Below are positions 33,679-38,984 of a DNA stretch of 38,984 bases, piece by piece. The number at the start of each line of letters is the position of its first letter. Positions within the stretch are counted from its first letter, which is position 1. The position numbers and the translations under genes were made by a program. Location: contig QBYD01000011.1 in the NCBI GenBank assembly GCA_003282975.1, positions 1 to 38,984 of the forward strand, in the 5' to 3' direction. The DNA comes from Pelagibacteraceae bacterium AG-325-C10 (lineage in GTDB: Bacteria; Pseudomonadota; Alphaproteobacteria; Pelagibacterales; Pelagibacteraceae). A model generated the notes under the pieces. That model was not told where the DNA came from. It worked only from the letters and a program-made list of their open reading frames with translations, and searched no databases.

Positions 33679-34574
33679 TGCATTTCGTTAACAAAGAGCC
33701 AAGTCAAAAAAGAATAGATTTTGTTGATAAATTAAATTCCAATAAAATTTTAAGAGTTCCTGGAGCTTATAATCCTTTAACTGCAAAACTAATTGAAGAG
33801 ATTGGATACGATGCTGTTTATATTTCGGGTGGTGTAATGGCTAACGACCTTGGTTTTCCTGATATTGGTTTAACTACCCTGCAAGATGTAAGTACAAGAT
33901 CATACTTAATTTCGAGAGTTACAAACTTACCTACAATTGTGGATATAGATACAGGATTTAAATCTTGTAAAGAAACTATAGAAACTTTTGAAGAATTTGG
34001 AATTACAGCTGTTCATCTAGAGGATCAAATAGAAAGAAAAAGGTGTGGTCACTTAGATAATAAAGAGCTGATTTCAACTGAAGCAATGGTAAAAAAAATT
34101 AAAGAATGTGTAGCGGCTAAAAAAGACTCTAATTTTAAAATTATTGCAAGATCAGATGCTAAAGGTGTTGAAGGAATAGAAAAGATGATTGATAGATGTA
34201 AAGCTTATATAGATGCTGGAGCTGAAATAATATTTCCTGAAGCCTTATATGATGAAAAAGATTTTGAAAAAGTAAGAAAAGAACTTTCTTGTTACTTGCT
34301 AGCTAATATGACTGAATTTGGAAAATCAAAACTCTTCAATTATAAAGAGTTAGAGGACTTTGGTTATAATATTGTAATTTATCCAGTTACAACTCAAAGA
34401 TTAGCTATGAAAAATGTCGAAGATGGCTTAAGAGACATTTATGCGAATGGACACCAAAATAACGTTATTGATAAGATGCAAACTAGAAAAAGGCTTTATG
34501 AATTGGTTGAGTATGAAAAGTATAACTCACTAGATGAAAAAATTTATAATTTTAGTACGGAAGGACATGAATAA
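33678..34574 (+). CDS. prpB: 2-methylisocitrate lyase
   Basis: PrpB cleaves 2-methylisocitrate to pyruvate and succinate. The 298 residues are of the isocitrate lyase/PEP mutase fold with the loop motif KRCGH (in ERKRCGHLDNKEL), VDIDTGF near residue 94 and IIARSDA. It starts with GTG at 33678-33680, overlapping the prpD TAG; an AGGA lies 8 bases ahead. prpC overlaps its end by one base. Confidence 0.93.
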   Translation: MHFVNKEPSQKRIDFVDKLNSNKILRVPGAYNPLTAKLIEEIGYDAVYISGGVMANDLGFPDIGLTTLQDVSTRSYLISRVTNLPTIVDIDTGFKSCKETIETFEEFGITAVHLEDQIERKRCGHLDNKELISTEAMVKKIKECVAAKKDSNFKIIARSDAKGVEGIEKMIDRCKAYIDAGAEIIFPEALYDEKDFEKVRKELSCYLLANMTEFGKSKLFNYKELEDFGYNIVIYPVTTQRLAMKNVEDGLRDIYANGHQNNVIDKMQTRKRLYELVEYEKYNSLDEKIYNFSTEGHE

Positions 34575-35698
34575 TGAGTGATGAAATTAAAAAAGGTTTA
34601 CTGGGTATAGTTGTTGACGAAACTGAAGTTTCAAAGGTAATGCCTGAAATTAATTCTTTAACTTATAGAGGTTATGCGGCTCAAGATTTATGTGAATATT
34701 GTAGATTTGAAGAAGTTGCGTATTTAATCTTAAATAAAGATCTTCCAAATTCCATACAACTTAAAAAGTTTGAAAAAGAAGAAAAAGACAATAGAGAATT
34801 ATCCAAAAATTTATATCAAGTAATTAAAAATATGCCAAAAAAGTCTCATCCTATGGATGTGGCAAGAACAGCTGTAAGCATAATGGGATTAGAAGATAAA
34901 GAAACTTCAAACTCCTCTCTTGAAGCTAACATGAGAAAAGCTTTAAGAATTTTTTCAAAAACTCCGACAGCGTTAGCTGCTTTTTATAGAATTAGAAGTG
35001 GTAAAAAAATTATAAAACCTAAAAAATCTTTATCATTTTCTGAAAACTTTTTTTATATGTGTTTTGGAAAAGTACCTCAAAAAGAAATTGTCAAAGCGTT
35101 TGATGTATCTTTAATATTATATGCTGAACATAGCTTTAACGTTTCAACATTTACTGCAAGAACTATTACAAGTAGCTTATCAGATATTCATGGAGCAATT
35201 ACTGGAGCTATTGCCAGCTTAAAAGGACCATTGCACGGTGGAGCAAATGAAGAAGTGATGCATATGATGAATAAAATTAAAAAACCTTCAAATGCATTAA
35301 AATGGATCAACAATGCTTTAAAAAATAAAGATGTAGTCATGGGTTTTGGTCACAGAGTTTATAAATCAGGAGATTCTAGAGTTCCAACAATGAGGGAATA
35401 TTTTGGAAAAGTTGCAAAAATTAAAAAAGATAAAACTTTCGAAAAAATTTATGACATTGTTGAAAAAGTTATGATTAAGAAAAAAAATATTCATCCAAAT
35501 GTAGACTACCCTACTGGTCCAACTTATCATTTAATGGGATTTGATACTGATTTTTTTACACCGATATTTGTAATTTCAAGAATTACAGGATGGTCAGCTC
35601 ATATTATGGAGCAACATGCTGCAAATAAATTAATTCGACCACTTGCTAAGTACAAAGGTAACAAGCATCGAAAAGTTATGGAATTAAATTACCGTTAA
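34574..35698 (+). CDS. prpC: 2-methylcitrate synthase
   Basis: PrpC joins propionyl-CoA with oxaloacetate. The 374-residue citrate-synthase-fold protein shows YRGYAAQDLCEYC near the start, the active-site His stretch GPLHGGANEEVM, GFGHRVYKSGDSRVPTM and the catalytic Asp region GFDTDFFTPIF. The GDSRVPTM form is typical of methylcitrate synthases, and residue count fits PrpC better than the longer GltA. No prpE lies beside it, so propionyl-CoA must come from another route. Confidence 0.92.
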   Translation: MSDEIKKGLLGIVVDETEVSKVMPEINSLTYRGYAAQDLCEYCRFEEVAYLILNKDLPNSIQLKKFEKEEKDNRELSKNLYQVIKNMPKKSHPMDVARTAVSIMGLEDKETSNSSLEANMRKALRIFSKTPTALAAFYRIRSGKKIIKPKKSLSFSENFFYMCFGKVPQKEIVKAFDVSLILYAEHSFNVSTFTARTITSSLSDIHGAITGAIASLKGPLHGGANEEVMHMMNKIKKPSNALKWINNALKNKDVVMGFGHRVYKSGDSRVPTMREYFGKVAKIKKDKTFEKIYDIVEKVMIKKKNIHPNVDYPTGPTYHLMGFDTDFFTPIFVISRITGWSAHIMEQHAANKLIRPLAKYKGNKHRKVMELNYR

Positions 35699-35701
35699 TT
35701 A

Positions 35702-36091
35702 CTATATTAGTATTAATACTAATAAGATCATTTGCACAAAATTAATTGCTACTGAAATAAAGTGAGAATATTTAAATTTTTTATCTTGGTTTGTATCTCT
35801 ATATTTATTTATCAAAGGCATTAATACAAAATTTGAAATTACGAATAAGATTGCAATTAATGATATTAAATAAAAATCAATTGAGAATTTTTTGATAAAT
35901 ACAAAAGAAAGTATTGTTAAGATACTGATTGTTAAATTAAATAAATAATAATAAGGAAATATTTTTCTAATAAATTTTCTTGCATTTTCTTCATTTAACG
36001 TTGTGAATGTAACTGGAGCTACAACAAATGAAAAAAATACCATTGTTCCCAAAATAACACTGGTAAGATAAAGACTTATTTGCTCAATCAT
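35702..36091 (-). CDS. Small four-helix membrane protein (DUF4149/TMEM205-like)
   Basis: A 129-residue inner-membrane protein with four predicted membrane segments at about 4-27, 47-66, 72-93 and 107-128. The segment FFSFVVAPVTFTTLNEENARKFIRKIFPYYY resembles the DUF4149 group; it is quoted here only to show the P-x-x-F-x-x-L pattern after the first helix. Function is unknown. It overlaps the nitroreductase gene by four bases and is convergent with prpC, 3 bases away. Confidence 0.7.
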   Translation of the reverse strand: MIEQISLYLTSVILGTMVFFSFVVAPVTFTTLNEENARKFIRKIFPYYYLFNLTISILTILSFVFIKKFSIDFYLISLIAILFVISNFVLMPLINKYRDTNQDKKFKYSHFISVAINFVQMILLVLILI

Positions 36092-36657
36092 AAATAAGAA
36101 ATTACTTTTTCTGGGTCGGGTCTTCTTCGCTCGTTAGGCTCTTCTATTTTATGGCCTATATAAATAAATCCAGATATTTTATCTTTATTTGGTCTTCCGC
36201 CTAAATATTCCAACATCTTTTCATTATATGCATACCATTCTGTTAGCCATTGAGCAGCATAACCTAAAGATTGCGCACAAGATAAAAGGTTCATACATAC
36301 AGCACCTGAAGATAGAACCATTTCCCAATTAGGAATTTTTGGGTGTTCTACTGGTGTTGACAATACTGCTAACACGACTGAAGCTCTTTGAAGACGATTT
36401 GCTTCTATTTGTAAGTTATGCTCATTTGCATCCAGATTTTCTTTTTTATATTCTGACAAAATAATCTGTTCATCGATAGTTTTTTGTTTTTCTTTATTTA
36501 TAACTAATATTTTCCAGGGGTTTAGAGCTCCATGATCTGGAACTCTTATGCCAGCATCTAATATTGTCTTTAGATCCACATCTTTGATTGGTTCAGAAGA
36601 CATTTTTCTAGCTAAAACAGATCTTCTTTTTATATAGAAATTGCCACCTACACTCAT
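36088..36657 (-). CDS. Nitroreductase-family flavoprotein (YdjA-like)
   Basis: An FMN-dependent oxidoreductase of 189 residues. It has the N-terminal RRSV motif (about 11-14), the segment RVPDHGALNPWKILVI (33-48) characteristic of the minimal YdjA branch, GAVCMNLLSCAQSLGYAAQW in the middle and a C-terminal FIYIGHK. Natural substrates of this branch are unknown; nitro compounds or quinones are reduced in vitro by relatives. It overlaps the DUF4149 gene by four bases and lies 31 bases downstream of nrdB. Confidence 0.86.
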   Translation of the reverse strand: MSVGGNFYIKRRSVLARKMSSEPIKDVDLKTILDAGIRVPDHGALNPWKILVINKEKQKTIDEQIILSEYKKENLDANEHNLQIEANRLQRASVVLAVLSTPVEHPKIPNWEMVLSSGAVCMNLLSCAQSLGYAAQWLTEWYAYNEKMLEYLGGRPNKDKISGFIYIGHKIEEPNERRRPDPEKVISYL

Positions 36658-36688
36658 CTAGTAACTTTTTTGGAAAATGTATTTAATA

Positions 36689-37720
36689 TTAATTAAATGC
36701 TTCTGCCCAAGTACCTTGCGTTGATGCTTTAGAATATTCTGTAGCTCTTCCTTCAAAGAAGTTCATATGCTCCACGGCATTTAACATTGTGTCTAACCAG
36801 CCAAGTGGATTTTTATCAATGTCATAAATTGGCTCTAAACCTAATTGAGTAAGTCTTCTGTTCCCAATAAATCTTATGTAATCTTTTACTTCTTGAGCAG
36901 TTAAACCTTCCATTGGACCCATTTCAAAAGCTAAATCTATAAAAGCATCTTCATGAGCTATAATAGTTCTGCACGCTTCATAAAGTTCTTTTTTTAATTT
37001 AGGAGTCCATATTTCAGGATTTTCGTTGATGAATTCTTTAAAAATTCTAATCATAGAATTACAGTGAAGAGTTTCATCTCTAACAGACCAAGTTACGATT
37101 TGGCCCATTCCTTTCATCTTATTGTGTCTTGGGAAATTCAAAAGAATTGCAAAACTAGCAAACAATTGTAGTCCTTCAGTAAAAGCACTAAACACAGCTA
37201 CAGTTTTTGCAATATCTTCTTTAGAATTTACATTAAAGTCTTGCATGTAATCATACTTATCTTTCATTTCTTTATATTTCATGAAAGCAGAATATTCAGA
37301 CTCTGGCATACCAATAGTATCTAAAAGATGTGAGTAAGCTGCTACGTGAACAGTTTCCATTGCAGCAAAAGCTGTCATCATCATTAATACCTCTGTTGGT
37401 TTAAAAACAGTTGTGTAATGTCTTAAATAGCAATTATTAACTTCAACATCTGCTTGAGTAAAAAATCTAAAAATTTGTGTTAATAAATTTTTCTCAGCTG
37501 TAGATAAATTTTTCTGCCAGTCCCTTACGTCATCACCTAGTGGAACTTCTTCTGGTAACCAATGAATTCTTTGTTGAGTTAACCATGCATCGTAACACCA
37601 CGGATATCTAAAAGGTTTGTAAACAGGATTTTCAACTAGTAATCCCATTTTTTTTGGTTGAATAATTTCTTTTTTTTCAGGTTGAATAATTTCTGAATTT
37701 ACTTTTTCTACTACTGACAT
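36689..37720 (-). CDS. nrdB: Ribonucleotide reductase class Ia beta subunit
   Basis: NrdB houses the diiron-tyrosyl radical that starts reduction of ribonucleotides. Counting from the ATG at 37718-37720 the protein has 343 residues. Iron ligands are visible as D91, E122 and H125 (METVH), with the radical Tyr129 four residues after His, as in class Ia and not class Ic. Further ligands lie in AFTEGLQ and RDETLH. An AGGAG at 37729-37733 sits 8 bases ahead of this ATG and too close to the GTG at 37727-37729. An N-terminal linker repeats IIQP-x-KK twice (24-bp DNA period). It overlaps nrdA by 10 bases. Confidence 0.96.
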   Translation of the reverse strand: MSVVEKVNSEIIQPEKKEIIQPKKMGLLVENPVYKPFRYPWCYDAWLTQQRIHWLPEEVPLGDDVRDWQKNLSTAEKNLLTQIFRFFTQADVEVNNCYLRHYTTVFKPTEVLMMMTAFAAMETVHVAAYSHLLDTIGMPESEYSAFMKYKEMKDKYDYMQDFNVNSKEDIAKTVAVFSAFTEGLQLFASFAILLNFPRHNKMKGMGQIVTWSVRDETLHCNSMIRIFKEFINENPEIWTPKLKKELYEACRTIIAHEDAFIDLAFEMGPMEGLTAQEVKDYIRFIGNRRLTQLGLEPIYDIDKNPLGWLDTMLNAVEHMNFFEGRATEYSKASTQGTWAEAFN

Positions 37721-38984
37721 GATAGACACTCCTCGTACTCTGGTTCTTCGGTTTTGGTTGCTTTATTTTTATAAACGTTAGCCATAATATCTGTTGATTT
37801 TGCATCATTGATATTTTCAGCTCTTTGAATTGATTTTGATCTACAGTAGTAAAGACTCTTTAAGCCCTTCTTCCAAGCATCAAAATGAATTTTGTGTAAT
37901 TCTTTTTTATGAACATCAGCTGGTAAAAATAAATTAACAGACTGAGCTTGTGAAATAAATGGAGTTCTATCTCCACTTAATTCTATAATCCAGTTTTGAT
38001 TAAGTTCAAAAGCTGTTTTAAAAACATCTTTCTCTAAATCAGTTAAAAAATCTAGGTGTGAAACTGAACCTTGATTTGTCGTGATTGTAGACCAAGTTTC
38101 ATCATCATTTTTTCCATGATTTTCCAATATTTCCTCTAAATATCTATTTCTAACATTAAAAGATCCAGATAGTGTTTTGTGAGTATAACTATTTGCTGCA
38201 ATTGGCTCGACACCTGGTGAAGCTCCACCACAAATTATTGAAATAGAAGCTGTTGGTGCTATTGCAGTTTTATTTGAAAATCTCTCTTGATAACCATACT
38301 CTGCGGCATCAGGACAAGCTCCTCTTTCTTCAGCTAGATCTTTTGATGCTTGATTTACTTGTGAATCAATTTGTTTGAATATTTTCTTATTCCAAGATTT
38401 TGCCATCACTGACTCAAGAGGAATTCTATTTTTTTGTAAGAAAGAATGGAAGCCCATTACACCTAAACCAACACTTCTTTCTCTACCTGCCGAATATTTT
38501 GCATCTTTAAATTGATCAGGAGCTTTATTTATAAAATCAGATAAGACATTATCTAAAAATCTCATTACATCGCTAATCATGTCAGGATCGTCTTTCCATT
38601 CATCATATTTTTCTAAGTTAAGTGATGATAAGCAGCATACAGCAGTTCTATCATGTCCGTCTTTATCAATTCCTGTAGGTAAAGTTATTTCACTGCAAAG
38701 ATTTGAAGTCTTAACAGTTAGATTAGCAAGCTTATGATGCTGTGGTATCAACCTATTAACTGTATCAATGTAGATGATATATGGTTCACCAGTTTCAATT
38801 CTTGCAGTTAATAATCTTATCCATAAATTTCTAGCAGAAATAGTTTGTTGAATTGTGCCATCGGCTGGACTTTTTAATGCCCATTGTTCATCAGTTTCAA
38901 CAGCTCTCATGAATGCATCTGAAACTAAAACACCATGGTGTAAATTTAATGCTTTTCTATTTGGATCTCCACCTGTTGGTCTTC
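37711..38984 (-). CDS. nrdA: Ribonucleotide reductase class Ia alpha subunit, C-terminal part (cut by window edge)
   Basis: NrdA holds the active site that reduces ribonucleoside diphosphates. The frame is open to the right edge (RPTGGDPNRKALNLHHG at the edge), so the N-terminal half, including any ATP-cone regulatory domain, lies outside. Visible motifs are NLCSEITLPTG (active-site Asn, Cys, Glu), AVCCLSSLNLE with the paired redox Cys, and KSLYYCRSKS with the tyrosine pair of the radical relay. The extreme C-terminus ECLSCQ provides the CxxC that is reduced by thioredoxin. It ends inside the nrdB start region. Confidence 0.96.
   Translation of the reverse strand, partial: RPTGGDPNRKALNLHHGVLVSDAFMRAVETDEQWALKSPADGTIQQTISARNLWIRLLTARIETGEPYIIYIDTVNRLIPQHHKLANLTVKTSNLCSEITLPTGIDKDGHDRTAVCCLSSLNLEKYDEWKDDPDMISDVMRFLDNVLSDFINKAPDQFKDAKYSAGRERSVGLGVMGFHSFLQKNRIPLESVMAKSWNKKIFKQIDSQVNQASKDLAEERGACPDAAEYGYQERFSNKTAIAPTASISIICGGASPGVEPIAANSYTHKTLSGSFNVRNRYLEEILENHGKNDDETWSTITTNQGSVSHLDFLTDLEKDVFKTAFELNQNWIIELSGDRTPFISQAQSVNLFLPADVHKKELHKIHFDAWKKGLKSLYYCRSKSIQRAENINDAKSTDIMANVYKNKATKTEEPEYEECLSCQ

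Noticed and set aside
37721-37729. GTG start for nrdB, three codons upstream
   Set aside because: The AGGAG site overlaps this GTG, whereas it is 8 bases ahead of the ATG at 37718-37720.

Overview
The window looks like a chromosome segment from a streamlined marine alphaproteobacterium of the SAR11 clade (Pelagibacter-like). The supporting signs are a strongly AT-rich sequence, very short or overlapping gene junctions, no gene-free stretch longer than 300 bases, few Shine-Dalgarno sites or terminators, and shortened proteins (a 63-residue SecE, a GlmU without its uridylyltransferase domain, a CinA without its amidase domain). Species-level placement is inference.

Region 1 (1-5970, minus strand) is the translation/transcription operon tRNA-Tyr, tRNA-Gly, tuf, tRNA-Trp, secE, nusG, rplK, rplA, rplJ, rplL, rpoB. 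rpoB runs off the left edge inside the rifampicin-binding cluster. A perfect 11-bp hairpin sits between rplL and rpoB. Region 2 (6099-9482) holds rlmB and a complete tRNA-Thr(UGU), followed by the only clearly accessory DNA in the window. This is a small array of cargo units separated by 3'-end copies of the same tRNA-Thr gene: one copy with 51 identical bases and one older, degenerate copy. Cargo is an SRA-HNH modification-dependent restriction endonuclease, a small exported cysteine-rich protein and an exported MORN-repeat protein. Clusters of 11-bp-phased TGTGAC direct repeats lie 50-65 bp from each tRNA copy. No integrase is present. This island is the most interesting part of the window.

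Region 3 (9491-15097, minus strand) has nadK and tRNA-Leu, then a possible catabolic cluster (TauD/TfdA dioxygenase, tartrate/D-malate dehydrogenase, an unrecognised 91-residue protein, a COG4091 homoserine-dehydrogenase-like protein with a SAF domain), a gamma-glutamylcyclotransferase-like protein and a CinA N-terminal-domain protein. Region 4 (15118-22344, plus strand) is a tightly packed run sfsA-map-purB-purC-purS-purQ-purL-bolA-grxD, covering several steps of de novo purine synthesis plus a BolA/monothiol glutaredoxin pair.

Region 5 (22351-31369, minus strand) carries rpsD, trmJ, cimA (citramalate route to isoleucine), cysS, nadE, a class II DAHP synthase, glmS and the truncated glmU. 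Region 6 (31439-35698, plus strand) is gph and the 2-methylcitrate-cycle genes prpD-prpB-prpC. Region 7 (35702-38984, minus strand) holds a small membrane protein, a YdjA-like nitroreductase and the class Ia ribonucleotide reductase genes nrdB and nrdA, with nrdA cut by the right edge.
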